Shown: positions 5,822 through 12,711 of the stretch, one piece after another
How positions within the stretch are numbered: position 1 is the first letter of the stretch
Layout: each line of letters begins with the position of its first letter
Assembly (NCBI GenBank): GCA_021788565.1
Contig: JAJYKO010000063.1
Coordinates: forward strand, 1-12,711
Length of the DNA: 12,711 nt
Source: Chloroflexota bacterium
Lineage (GTDB): Bacteria > Chloroflexota > UBA6077
Direction of reading: 5' to 3'
Made by a program: the position numbers and the translations under genes
Notes under the pieces: model-generated
The model's database searches: none
Seen by the model: the letters and a program-made list of their open reading frames with translations, nothing else
What the model was told of the DNA's origin: nothing

Positions 5822-6490
5822 GTGACACGAATACTCGCTGAAGAGACTAGAGAAGCGATCCAAGCTGCGATGGCGCGCTACCCGGAGAAGCGCTCGGCTT
5901 CGATAGCCGCGCTCAGGGCCGCGCAGTACCAGTTGGGTTGGCTGTCGCCGGAGGTCGTCGCCGAGGTAGGGGAGGAGATGGACCTGGACTCCAACGGCCT
6001 CTACCAGCTCGTGACCTTTTACGACATGTTCTACGACCATCCGGTCGGTAGCTACGTTCTGGGGGTGTGCAACAACCTATCTTGCTACCTGCGCGGCGCG
6101 GATGACCTGTTCGAGTATCTCCAGAAGAAGCTGGGAGTCGGCCCGGACGAAACTACCAAGGACGGCATCTTCACCATCAGGACAGTGGAGTGCATGGCGG
6201 CATGCGGCAACGCGCCTGTCATGATGGCGAACGAGGAGTACTTCGAGAACCTGACCCTCGAAAGGGTGGATCAGATCCTTGTTGAGCTCCGACAGAGAGC
6301 GAAGACGGCCGTGACCGCCGGCAGGAAGATAGGGGAGCCCGAGGTCGAGAGCCTCCGCGGGACCGCGAAGGACGGTGCTGTAGGGGCCGGCGGCTCTGCC
6401 GGCGCGTCCCAGCGGGCGGACACGGCGGTCGGGCCCTACGAGTCGGATGGCGACGACGGAACCGAGAACCCAGGGGATGGGCGGCAGTGA
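5822..6490 (+). CDS. nuoE: NADH-quinone oxidoreductase subunit E
   Basis: 222 residues, longer than the usual 155-180. NuoE (24 kDa) is a thioredoxin-fold protein with [2Fe-2S] cluster N1a, next to the NuoF FMN site. All four ligands are present: Cys83 and Cys88 (CNNLSC) and Cys124 and Cys128 (CMAACGNAPVM). The N-terminal helical part (EAIQAAMARYPEKRSASIAA) and YQLVTFYDMFY fit the family. Residues from about 163 form a Gly/Ala/Asp-rich tail without hydrophobic pattern, a lineage-specific extension. The start is GTG at 5822, forced by an in-frame TAG at 5816-5818; the next Met is residue 17, inside the conserved helix. Its stop TGA overlaps the nuoF ATG by one base (TGATG). Confidence 0.95.
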   Translation: MTRILAEETREAIQAAMARYPEKRSASIAALRAAQYQLGWLSPEVVAEVGEEMDLDSNGLYQLVTFYDMFYDHPVGSYVLGVCNNLSCYLRGADDLFEYLQKKLGVGPDETTKDGIFTIRTVECMAACGNAPVMMANEEYFENLTLERVDQILVELRQRAKTAVTAGRKIGEPEVESLRGTAKDGAVGAGGSAGASQRADTAVGPYESDGDDGTENPGDGRQ

Positions 6491-7767
6491 TGGAGCCAGT
6501 TCTTTTCCGCAACATGGGAATACCGAACTCCTGGGAGATCGACGTCTACGAGTCCAGGGGCGGCTACCAGGGTCTTCGTAAGGCTCTTAAGGAGCACACC
6601 CCCGCGGACGTGATCGAGATCGTCAAGCAGTCCGGTCTGCGAGGTCGTGGCGGCGCCGGTTTCCCCACGGGAATGAAGTGGAGCTTCGTCCCGAAGGATA
6701 TCTCGCCGAAGTACCTCTCCTGCAACGCCGACGAGAGCGAGCCCGGAACCTTCAAGGACCGGCAGCTGATGGAGAACGATCCCCACCAGTTGGTCGAGGG
6801 AGTCGCCATCGCCAGCTACGCCATCGGCGTGGAGAAGGCTTTCATTTACATAAGAGGCGAGCTGGCTTTCGCCGCGCGCAGGCTGGAGCACGCGATAGCC
6901 CAGGCCTACGAGCGCGGCTATCTCGGTAAGAATATCCTGGGAAGCGACTTCTCCGTCGATATCGTGGTGTCGCGAGGTGCGGGGGCGTACATCTGCGGCG
7001 AGGAGACGGCGCAGTTGGAGTCGCTGGAGGGCAACCGTGCGATGCCACGCTCCAGACCACCCTTCCCGGCGGTAGTGGGTCTGTACGGCAAGCCTACGGT
7101 CATCAACAACGTCGAGACCCTCTCCAACGTCTCGCACATCATCAACAACGGCGCGGAGTGGTTCACGAAGATCGGTGTCCCGCCGCGCAACACCGGCACG
7201 AAGATCTACAGTCTGAGCGGACGGGTGAACAAGCCCGGCAACTACGAACTGCCGCTGGGCACCACGATACGCGAACTGGTCTACGAGCATGGCGGTGGGG
7301 TGATGGGCGGAAGGGCCATCAAGGCCATAATCCCCGGCGGGACCTCGGCCCCGATGCTGGGCGCTGACAAGCTGGACCTGCCGCTGGACTTCGACTCGGT
7401 GGCTCAGGCGGGCTCCATGCTCGGCTCGGCGGCGGTGATGGTGTTGGACGAGACCGTATGCATCCCGCACGCAGTGGCGAGGATGGTGGAGTTCTACGTC
7501 CACGAGTCGTGCGGAAAGTGCGTCCCCTGCAGGGAGGGGAACTTCTGGCTGCTGAAGATCCTGGAGCGGATCGCTGACGGACACGGCCGCGAAGGGGATA
7601 TAGAGCTGATACTGGACCTGTGCAGCAATATCGGCGGCGGCAAGACGCTGTGTGCGCTGGGCGACGCGGCCATCAACCCGGTGCTTGGTGGGCTCAAGCT
7701 GTTCAGGGACGAGTTCGAGTATCACATTCGCCACGGCCAATGCGTGGTAGGAGCGAAGGTTGGCTGA
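6490..7767 (+). CDS. nuoF: NADH-quinone oxidoreductase subunit F
   Basis: 425 residues from the ATG, usual length for the 51-kDa subunit, which binds NADH and FMN and carries [4Fe-4S] cluster N3. The nucleotide/FMN signatures are GLRGRGGAGFPTGMKW (49-64), CNADESEPGTFKDR (78-91) and GAGAYICGEETAQLESLEG (163-181). The N3 ligands are Cys341, Cys344 and Cys347 in ESCGKCVPCREG, and Cys388 in KTLCALGD. The usual EETAL is EETAQ here, a small departure. ATG 6490 overlaps the nuoE stop by one base; GTG 6487 directly before it is an alternative. Purine-rich GGGGATGGGCGG upstream serves as ribosome-binding region. A 461-codon frame on the opposite strand is a GC-rich shadow. Confidence 0.98.
   Translation: MEPVLFRNMGIPNSWEIDVYESRGGYQGLRKALKEHTPADVIEIVKQSGLRGRGGAGFPTGMKWSFVPKDISPKYLSCNADESEPGTFKDRQLMENDPHQLVEGVAIASYAIGVEKAFIYIRGELAFAARRLEHAIAQAYERGYLGKNILGSDFSVDIVVSRGAGAYICGEETAQLESLEGNRAMPRSRPPFPAVVGLYGKPTVINNVETLSNVSHIINNGAEWFTKIGVPPRNTGTKIYSLSGRVNKPGNYELPLGTTIRELVYEHGGGVMGGRAIKAIIPGGTSAPMLGADKLDLPLDFDSVAQAGSMLGSAAVMVLDETVCIPHAVARMVEFYVHESCGKCVPCREGNFWLLKILERIADGHGREGDIELILDLCSNIGGGKTLCALGDAAINPVLGGLKLFRDEFEYHIRHGQCVVGAKVG
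7749..7753 (+). promoter_or_regulatory. Ribosome-binding site fixing the TTG start of nuoG
   Basis: AGGAG lies six bases before TTG 7760, inside the last codons of nuoF. It decides for the TTG start, which also gives the normal NuoG N-terminus. Confidence 0.8.
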
Positions 7768-9994
7768 TCTGCTTAAGGTAACTATAGACGGGCGCGAAGT
7801 CATGGTGCCGAAGGGCGCCACGATCGTGGATGCGGCGAAGCAGGTTGGGGTGGATATCCCCGTCTTCTGCTACCACGAGAAGCTGGTCCCGGTCGGCGCG
7901 TGCCGTATGTGCCTCGTCGAAATAGAGAAGATGCCAAAGCTCCAGACGGCCTGCACCACCCCGGTAGCCGACGGCATGGTGGTGAAGACCGACACTCCGG
8001 CCGTGGAAAAGGCCAGGAAAGGCATACTGGAGTTCCTGCTGACCAACCATCCTCTGGACTGCCCAGTCTGCGACAAGGGCGGCGAGTGCCCTCTACAGGA
8101 CACGACCTTCAGATACGCCTGCGACAAGTCGCGCTTCGCGGAGGAAAAGCGTCACTTCCAGAAGCCTGTGCGGCTCAGCGACCGAATCGTCCTCGACCGA
8201 GAGCGCTGCATCATGTGCATGCGGTGCGTCCGGTTCCAGAGGGAGATCGCGGGAGACGAGAGCCTTACCCTTCTGAATCGCGGCGCTAACAGCATAATCG
8301 GCACATTGCCTGGCCGCACTTTCGACTCGCCTTTCTCTGGCAACACGACCGAGATTTGCCCCGTGGGCGCGCTCACCAGCGCGAAGTTTCGTTTCCGAGC
8401 CAGGTCGTGGGAGACGAAGAAGACCCCCAGCGTTTGCGTGCTCTGCCCGGTGGGGTGCAACCTCAAGGTGGAGTCGCGCAACGGCGAGGTGCTTCGGCTG
8501 ACCTCCCGAGACAACCCCGCGGTGGACGACGGCTGGTTGTGCGACTGGGGCCGGTTCACCTACGACTTCGTGAACGATCCGGCCAGGCTTTCCACCCCCA
8601 TGATCCGGAAGGATGGCGAGCTCGTTCCTGCCACCTGGGATGAGGCGCTGAAGGCCGTGGCGGAAGGTCTGAAGGAAGCCGTCGCCGCCGGCGGTCACGC
8701 GGCTGGAGGGTTGATCTCACCCAGTGCTACGAACGAGGAGCTCTACCTCTTCCAGAAGCTGTTCCGGACAGTGCTCGGCAGCAACAACGTCGATCACGGA
8801 GTGCACGGCCGATACGCTCCCTCAGTCAACGGAGTGGATGCCGCGACCGGGACGATAGCGGGCCTCGAGTCAGCCGCGGTTATCGTGGTGGCGGGAGCCG
8901 ATCCACTGGCGCATCAACCCGTGCTGGATCTCCGCCTGAAGAAGGCCGTAAGGAAAAAGAAGAGCGCTCTGTTGACCATCTCCTCGAAAAGGACGGACCT
9001 GGCGAGGTTGAGCAGACCATGGCTACAGTCGCGGGAGAACGCCGAGGCCGCCGTGGTCAAGGGGCTGCTTCGCCTGCTGATCTCCGACGAGTCTCTGGGG
9101 GATGCAGCCAGGGAGCGTCTCGGAGGCGAATATGATGCGGTGGGGCGCGGCGTGTTCGAGTACACCCCGGAAGTCGTGGAGGACGTCTCGGGAGTGCCGG
9201 CTGCTACGCTGAAGGTTGCGGCGGCATTGCTCGCGGGTACCACTAAGGTGGCGGTGCTCTTCCCGCGGCCGGTGCCCGGCTCTCCCGAGGGCCTGAGAGA
9301 AGCCTGCGAGTGGCTGGCCGCGGCCACCGGCGGATTGAGCGACGCCGCTGGAGGCCTGTTCCCTCTGAGCGTCGGTGGGAACGCGCAGGGCGCTATCGAC
9401 ATGGGGGTGTTGCCGAATCTGAGCGCCGGCCAGCGGCCCGTGGAACTCTCCGATGCCGCGGGCCTCAGCGGATCGCAGATGCTGGAGGCCGCGGCAGATG
9501 GACGGCTGAAGGCACTCTACTTCGCGGGCCTCGATCCTGTGGGAGGTGGCAACGGCGACGGGGTGATAAGTGCCCTCTCCGGGGTCAGCTTCCTGGTGGT
9601 GCAGGATATCTTCCTGACGCCGACTGCCCAGCTGGCGCACGTGGTGCTTCCCGCCGCTAGCTTCACCGAGAAGGATGGAACCCTCACCAACCTGGAGCGG
9701 AGGGTCCAGCGGCTTGCTCAGGCGGTGCCGTGCCACGGTCAGGCGAGGCCGGACTGGCAGATCCTGGCCGACGTGGCGAAGGCGCTCGGCGCTGAGTGGG
9801 GTTACTCCAGCGTGGCCGACGTGTTCGGCGAGATCGCCGCGACCGTGCCACTATACGGGCGGATGCGCTTCGAGGATCTCGGTCCCCAGGGGAAACGCTG
9901 GCAGTATCCGGGCGATGAGGACGTCGAGTCGCGCAACGGTCACGGCCACAAGCTGTGGTACACGCCTCTGCAACCGCTGAACGTGGGAGCCTGA
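7760..9994 (+). CDS. nuoG: NADH-quinone oxidoreductase subunit G
   Basis: 744 residues; shorter than E. coli NuoG and near the Thermus Nqo3 size. NuoG is the Fe-S-rich subunit passing electrons from NuoF towards NuoI. The ligands, in order, are: N1b [2Fe-2S] Cys37, Cys48, Cys51, Cys65; N5 with His97, Cys101, Cys104, Cys110 (NHPLDCPVCDKGGEC); the next [4Fe-4S] Cys150, Cys153, Cys156, Cys200 (CIMCMRC and EICPVGA); and an N7 motif Cys226, Cys229, Cys233, Cys261 (C-x2-C-x3-C-x27-C). After about residue 270 comes a molybdopterin-oxidoreductase-like domain without visible cofactor ligands, as is normal for NuoG. The TTG start at 7760 overlaps the nuoF end by 8 bases and is backed by AGGAG six bases upstream. 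Confidence 0.97.
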   Translation: MADLLKVTIDGREVMVPKGATIVDAAKQVGVDIPVFCYHEKLVPVGACRMCLVEIEKMPKLQTACTTPVADGMVVKTDTPAVEKARKGILEFLLTNHPLDCPVCDKGGECPLQDTTFRYACDKSRFAEEKRHFQKPVRLSDRIVLDRERCIMCMRCVRFQREIAGDESLTLLNRGANSIIGTLPGRTFDSPFSGNTTEICPVGALTSAKFRFRARSWETKKTPSVCVLCPVGCNLKVESRNGEVLRLTSRDNPAVDDGWLCDWGRFTYDFVNDPARLSTPMIRKDGELVPATWDEALKAVAEGLKEAVAAGGHAAGGLISPSATNEELYLFQKLFRTVLGSNNVDHGVHGRYAPSVNGVDAATGTIAGLESAAVIVVAGADPLAHQPVLDLRLKKAVRKKKSALLTISSKRTDLARLSRPWLQSRENAEAAVVKGLLRLLISDESLGDAARERLGGEYDAVGRGVFEYTPEVVEDVSGVPAATLKVAAALLAGTTKVAVLFPRPVPGSPEGLREACEWLAAATGGLSDAAGGLFPLSVGGNAQGAIDMGVLPNLSAGQRPVELSDAAGLSGSQMLEAAADGRLKALYFAGLDPVGGGNGDGVISALSGVSFLVVQDIFLTPTAQLAHVVLPAASFTEKDGTLTNLERRVQRLAQAVPCHGQARPDWQILADVAKALGAEWGYSSVADVFGEIAATVPLYGRMRFEDLGPQGKRWQYPGDEDVESRNGHGHKLWYTPLQPLNVGA

Positions 9995-9997
9995 CGC

Positions 9998-10999
9998 ATG
10001 GACATCAATCAGATCGTCTTCCTGCTGGTGGCACTTGTCAAGGCGCTCATCATATTTTTCGCCTTGATCATGGGCGCGGCCTACGGAACGCTACTCGAAC
10101 GCAAGGTCCTTGCGAGGATCCAGTTCCGAAGCGGACCCAACCGCGTCGGGCCGCACGGGATCTTCTATCCCCTGGGCGACGCCGTAAAGATGATATTCAA
10201 AGAGGATTCGGTGCCGGCTGGCGCGGACAAGGTGGTCTTCTGGCTGGCGCCCGGCCTCTCGGTCATGGCGGCGATGATGTCCTTCGCCGTCATCCCAGTG
10301 GGACCGAACTACAACATCTTTGGTTTTCCAATCGAGATGCACCTCGCGGACGTTAGCGTCGCAGTGCTCTACTTGATGGCCGTGTCCTCTCTCGGCGTGT
10401 ACGGCATAGTCCTTGGCGGCTGGTCTTCCAACAGCAAGTATTCGCTGCTCGGCTCCATTCGCTCCTCGGCTCAGATGATCAGCTACGAACTGGGGATGGG
10501 TCTCGCGATCCTGAGCCTGGTGCTGACCGTCGGGTCGCTTCGACTCACGGACATCGTCAACTTCCAGAACGTGGCGCCCCTCGCGGTGATCCAACCGCTG
10601 GCGTTCATTCTCTACCTGATCTGCGGGGTGGCCGAGAACAACCGCGCTCCTTTCGATTTGCCGGAGGCAGAGCAGGAGTTGGTGGCGGGCTACTTCACCG
10701 AGTACACCGGAATGAAGTTCGCCATGTTCTACCTGGCCGAGTACGTAAACATGATCGTGATCAGCTCCATTGCGACGACGCTCTTCCTCGGCGGCTACCA
10801 CGGCCCGCTCGGTACGGACGGCCCGTGGTGGTTTGTGGCGAAGGTGCTCGCCTTGATGTTCGGCATCATCTGGGTCAGGGGCACCCTTCCCAGGCTGCGC
10901 TACGACCGGCTGATGAAGCTTGGATGGCAGGTCATCCTGCCAGTGGGGCTGCTGAACCTGGCCTTGACCGCGGTAGTCGTGGTCATGACGGTGGCATAG
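9998..10999 (+). CDS. nuoH: NADH-quinone oxidoreductase subunit H
   Basis: 333 residues, normal length. NuoH (ND1) is a membrane subunit with about eight helices that forms the entry of the quinone tunnel and the start of the proton path. Signatures are [20 protein letters not shown] (32-51), [11 protein letters not shown] (60-70) and the acidic quinone-site loop [20 protein letters not shown] (212-231) followed by [21 protein letters not shown] 9998 follows the nuoG stop by three bases, with GGGAG (9985-9989) eight bases upstream. nuoI begins one base after the stop codon. A 333-codon frame on the other strand is a shadow of this gene. Confidence 0.98.
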   Translation: MDINQIVFLLVALVKALIIFFALIMGAAYGTLLERKVLARIQFRSGPNRVGPHGIFYPLGDAVKMIFKEDSVPAGADKVVFWLAPGLSVMAAMMSFAVIPVGPNYNIFGFPIEMHLADVSVAVLYLMAVSSLGVYGIVLGGWSSNSKYSLLGSIRSSAQMISYELGMGLAILSLVLTVGSLRLTDIVNFQNVAPLAVIQPLAFILYLICGVAENNRAPFDLPEAEQELVAGYFTEYTGMKFAMFYLAEYVNMIVISSIATTLFLGGYHGPLGTDGPWWFVAKVLALMFGIIWVRGTLPRLRYDRLMKLGWQVILPVGLLNLALTAVVVVMTVA

Positions 11000-11000
11000 G

Positions 11001-11513
11001 ATGGCAACGAGCGTGGGTGACGACATAAGAGGCGTGTGGGCGATGGTCAAGGGCATGGGGATGACCCTACGGTTCATGCGCCGGCCCAACATGACGATCG
11101 AGTATCCGGAGGCGAAGCGGCCGAACGTGGCGCGGCTGCGATGGCGTCATCAGCTGCACCGATACGCCAACGGCCTGGAGCGGTGCATCGGCTGCTCGCT
11201 TTGCGCGGCTGCCTGCCCGGCGAAGGCCATCTACGTGGAACCGGCGGAGAATACCGAGGGGGATCGTCGTTCGCCGGGCGAGCGGTACGCGAAGCGATAC
11301 GAGATCAATTTGCTCCGCTGCATCTTCTGTGGATACTGTGAGGAGGCGTGCCCTACCCAGGCGATCGTACTGGGGCAGGAGTACGAGTTGACCGACGACT
11401 CTCGGGAGGACTTCATCTACACGAAGGATCGGCTGCTGGTGCCCGCTGATCAGGGGCGGGGAGACCCGCCCGACCGTGGAAGCCTACCTCCTATCCAGAT
11501 GGAATTGAAGTGA
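11001..11513 (+). CDS. nuoI: NADH-quinone oxidoreductase subunit I
   Basis: 170 residues. NuoI (TYKY) is an 8Fe ferredoxin-type subunit carrying clusters N6a and N6b between NuoG and NuoB. Two classical motifs are complete: Cys62, 65, 68, 72 ([13 protein letters not shown]) and Cys107, 110, 113, 117 ([16 protein letters not shown]). The amphipathic N-terminal region (about 11-28) lies on the membrane in known structures. [20 protein letters not shown] and YEINLLRC between the two motifs are typical. The C-terminal part after residue 140 is Pro/Gly-rich and variable. ATG 11001 directly follows the nuoH stop; its Shine-Dalgarno is weak, so coupling to nuoH translation is likely. The stop overlaps the nuoJ ATG by one base. 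Confidence 0.98.
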   Translation: MATSVGDDIRGVWAMVKGMGMTLRFMRRPNMTIEYPEAKRPNVARLRWRHQLHRYANGLERCIGCSLCAAACPAKAIYVEPAENTEGDRRSPGERYAKRYEINLLRCIFCGYCEEACPTQAIVLGQEYELTDDSREDFIYTKDRLLVPADQGRGDPPDRGSLPPIQMELK

Positions 11514-12010
11514 TGGAAACAGCCTACTTCCTGGCAGTTGCCATACTCGCGGTGCTCTCCGCGCTCGCTGTCATCACCAGCCGCAACACGGTGCACAGCG
11601 CCCTTTTCGTGGTGGTAAACCTGTTCTGCGTCGCGATGCTCTATCTGAGTCTCGCCGCGGAGTTCCTCGCGGTCGTGCAGATCACGGTGTACGCGGGCGC
11701 CATTATGGTGCTGTTCCTGTTCGTCATCACCATGCTCGACCCGAGTCATGGCGAGACGCCCAACAGGCTGATCAACAGGCTGCCGCTGGCCATCCTGGCG
11801 GGGCTGGCCTTTCTGGTCGGGATCTCGGTGGTTCTGCAGCCCGGTTTCGTGAAGGCGGTTGCATCCACTTCTACTCAGGTCTCGGGCAACAACCTGGAGG
11901 CGCTGGGGCAGGCCATCTTCACCGAGTATCTGTTGCCATTCGAGCTAGCGTCGCTACTGCTGCTGGTGGCAATGGTGGCGGCGATGGTCCTGGGCAAGCG
12001 AAGAGCATAA
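11513..12010 (+). CDS. nuoJ: NADH-quinone oxidoreductase subunit J
   Basis: 165 residues from the ATG, usual length. NuoJ (ND6) is a five-helix membrane subunit; the third helix has the bulge that switches during turnover. Helices are seen at about 3-21, 28-48, 52-74, 89-109 and 139-160. The conserved stretch is AEFLAVVQITVYAGAIMVLF (49-68), with Tyr60 in the position of the conserved helix-3 tyrosine. ATG 11513 overlaps the nuoI stop as TGATG; GTG 11510 just before it is a possible alternative, the same arrangement as at nuoE-nuoF. It is followed by nuoK after nine bases. Confidence 0.97.
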   Translation: METAYFLAVAILAVLSALAVITSRNTVHSALFVVVNLFCVAMLYLSLAAEFLAVVQITVYAGAIMVLFLFVITMLDPSHGETPNRLINRLPLAILAGLAFLVGISVVLQPGFVKAVASTSTQVSGNNLEALGQAIFTEYLLPFELASLLLLVAMVAAMVLGKRRA

Positions 12011-12019
12011 GGTGGTCTC

Positions 12020-12325
12020 ATGATAGCTCCATTGTCGTATTACCTGATATTGAGCGCGGTCCTGTTCACCATCGGCATCGTGGGTGTCCTGGTCCGAAAG
12101 AATCCTCTGGTGATGTTCATGTCCATCGAGTTGATGCTCAACTCGGCGAATCTCGCCTTCGTGGCCCTGTCGTACCACTTCGGCAACGTTAATGGACAGG
12201 TGATCGCCTTCTTCGTGATGACGCTGGCGGCCGCCGAGGTGGTAGTGGGGCTGGCCATCATCACTTCGATCTATCGGATCCGAGTCAACATCGACGTTGA
12301 CGAGGCGAGTTCGCTGAAGGGGTGA
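12020..12325 (+). CDS. nuoK: NADH-quinone oxidoreductase subunit K
   Basis: 101 residues, exactly the usual size. NuoK (ND4L) has three membrane helices and takes part in proton transfer through two buried glutamates, visible here as Glu37 ([12 protein letters not shown]) and Glu73 ([12 protein letters not shown]). The start at ATG 12020 has AAGGTGG (12009-12015) four bases upstream, overlapping the nuoJ stop. The short C-terminal tail [12 protein letters not shown] is acidic. The stop codon lies inside the nuoL ribosome-binding site. Confidence 0.98.
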   Translation: MIAPLSYYLILSAVLFTIGIVGVLVRKNPLVMFMSIELMLNSANLAFVALSYHFGNVNGQVIAFFVMTLAAAEVVVGLAIITSIYRIRVNIDVDEASSLKG

Positions 12326-12326
12326 T
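12317..12326 (+). promoter_or_regulatory. Strong ribosome-binding site for nuoL
   Basis: AAGGGGTGAT matches the full anti-Shine-Dalgarno complement AAGGAGGTGAT apart from one missing base, and ends six bases before TTG 12333. It contains the nuoK stop codon TGA, so nuoK termination and nuoL initiation are coupled. It decides for the TTG start of nuoL. Confidence 0.75.
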
Positions 12327-12332
12327 TTCCGC

Positions 12333-12711
12333 TTGTTGACTAATGCTTGGCTGATCCTGCTCTTTCCGCTGCTCGGATTCCTCTATAGCTCCCTGATCGG
12401 CCGGGTGGTGGGCCGCCGTTCCTGCGGCGTCGTGGCCAGTCTGGCGGTCGGTGCATCCTTTGTTGCCGGCCTCGTGGCCTTGTCAGAGATGCTGGCGTTG
12501 CCTGTGGAATCGCGCGCGGTGGAGATCCAGCTGTACACCTGGATCGCCGCGGGTAAGCTCTCAGTGCCGTTCTCCATCCTTCTCGATCCGCTGTCCATGG
12601 TCATGGTGCTGGTGATTACCGGCGTGGGCTTCCTGATACACGTCTACGCAACCGGCTACATGCACGACGATCGCGGCTACGACCGCTTCTTCGCCTACAT
12701 GAACATATTCG
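12333..12711 (+). CDS. nuoL: NADH-quinone oxidoreductase subunit L, 3' end beyond the window
   Basis: The first 126 codons of a gene of normally about 600-650; the rest is cut by the right edge. NuoL (ND5) is the distal antiporter-like proton-pumping subunit. The visible part has hydrophobic helices at about 4-25, 30-52 and 83-105. It also has the ND5-type stretch FSILLDPLSMVMVLVITGVG (80-99), then HVYATGYMHDDRGYDRFFAY, which distinguishes NuoL from NuoM and NuoN. The start is TTG at 12333 (or the next codon, TTG 12336); the nearby ATG at 12343 is out of frame. The strong ribosome-binding site at 12317-12326 supports TTG 12333. It begins eight bases after the nuoK stop. Confidence 0.95.
   Translation, partial: MLTNAWLILLFPLLGFLYSSLIGRVVGRRSCGVVASLAVGASFVAGLVALSEMLALPVESRAVEIQLYTWIAAGKLSVPFSILLDPLSMVMVLVITGVGFLIHVYATGYMHDDRGYDRFFAYMNIF

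Noticed and set aside
6436..7821. 461-codon open frame on the minus strand opposite nuoF
   Set aside because: It is a long antisense frame caused by GC-rich codon bias of nuoF. The encoded protein has no recognisable motifs and nuoF is certain.
10091..11092. 333-codon open frame on the minus strand opposite nuoH
   Set aside because: Its composition (His, Arg, Gln, Asp-rich, no domain) is that of an antisense shadow of a membrane-protein gene.
1..12711. tRNA, rRNA, CRISPR array or insertion sequence
   Set aside because: No cloverleaf-type segments, regularly spaced repeats, transposase frames or terminal inverted repeats were seen by eye.

Overview
This window holds most of a respiratory complex I (NADH:quinone oxidoreductase, type I) operon on the plus strand. 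It contains nuoA, B, C, D, E, F, G, H, I, J, K and the start of nuoL, from base 3168 to the right edge. To its left are three genes on the minus strand. In their own direction these are a uridine/nucleoside phosphorylase-family enzyme, a one-helix membrane protein of unclear function, and a PHP-domain metal-dependent phosphoesterase cut off by the left edge.

Organism: the DNA is GC-rich and the genes are dense. Start codons are mixed (ATG, GTG, TTG) and Shine-Dalgarno sites are recognisable. nuoC and nuoD are separate, the NADH module nuoEFG is present, and NuoG carries the extra N7 cluster ligands seen in only some bacteria. The 438-residue membrane protein looks like proteins I associate with Chloroflexota. 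A Chloroflexota member (for example Dehalococcoidia-like) is my best guess, but it is inference only; no rRNA or marker gene lies in the window.

Layout: 1-462 PHP protein (minus, partial); 563-1879 membrane protein (minus); 1880-2030 gap with two inverted repeats; 2031-2864 phosphorylase (minus, GTG start); 2865-3167 divergent intergenic region with two palindromes near the phosphorylase and a clear CRP/FNR-family type dyad (TGTGA-N6-TCACA) in front of nuoA; 3168-12711 nuoA to nuoL. Apart from a 73-base gap between nuoD and nuoE, all nuo genes overlap or lie within 10 bases of each other, which points to one transcript with translational coupling.

How the genes work together: NuoE, F and G form the NADH-oxidising arm (FMN and an Fe-S chain). 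NuoB, C, D and I carry electrons to quinone at the NuoB/NuoD/NuoH interface. NuoA, H, J, K and L are membrane subunits coupling this to proton translocation. nuoM and nuoN are expected just beyond the right edge. The Fe-S and quinone-site residues checked are intact, so the complex should be functional. The most useful non-coding signal is the CRP-like dyad at 3037-3062. The most unusual coding features are a decapeptide tandem repeat at the NuoC N-terminus and a low-complexity C-terminal tail on NuoE. I found no clearly new biological system; this is mainly a core respiratory operon with some unusual details.
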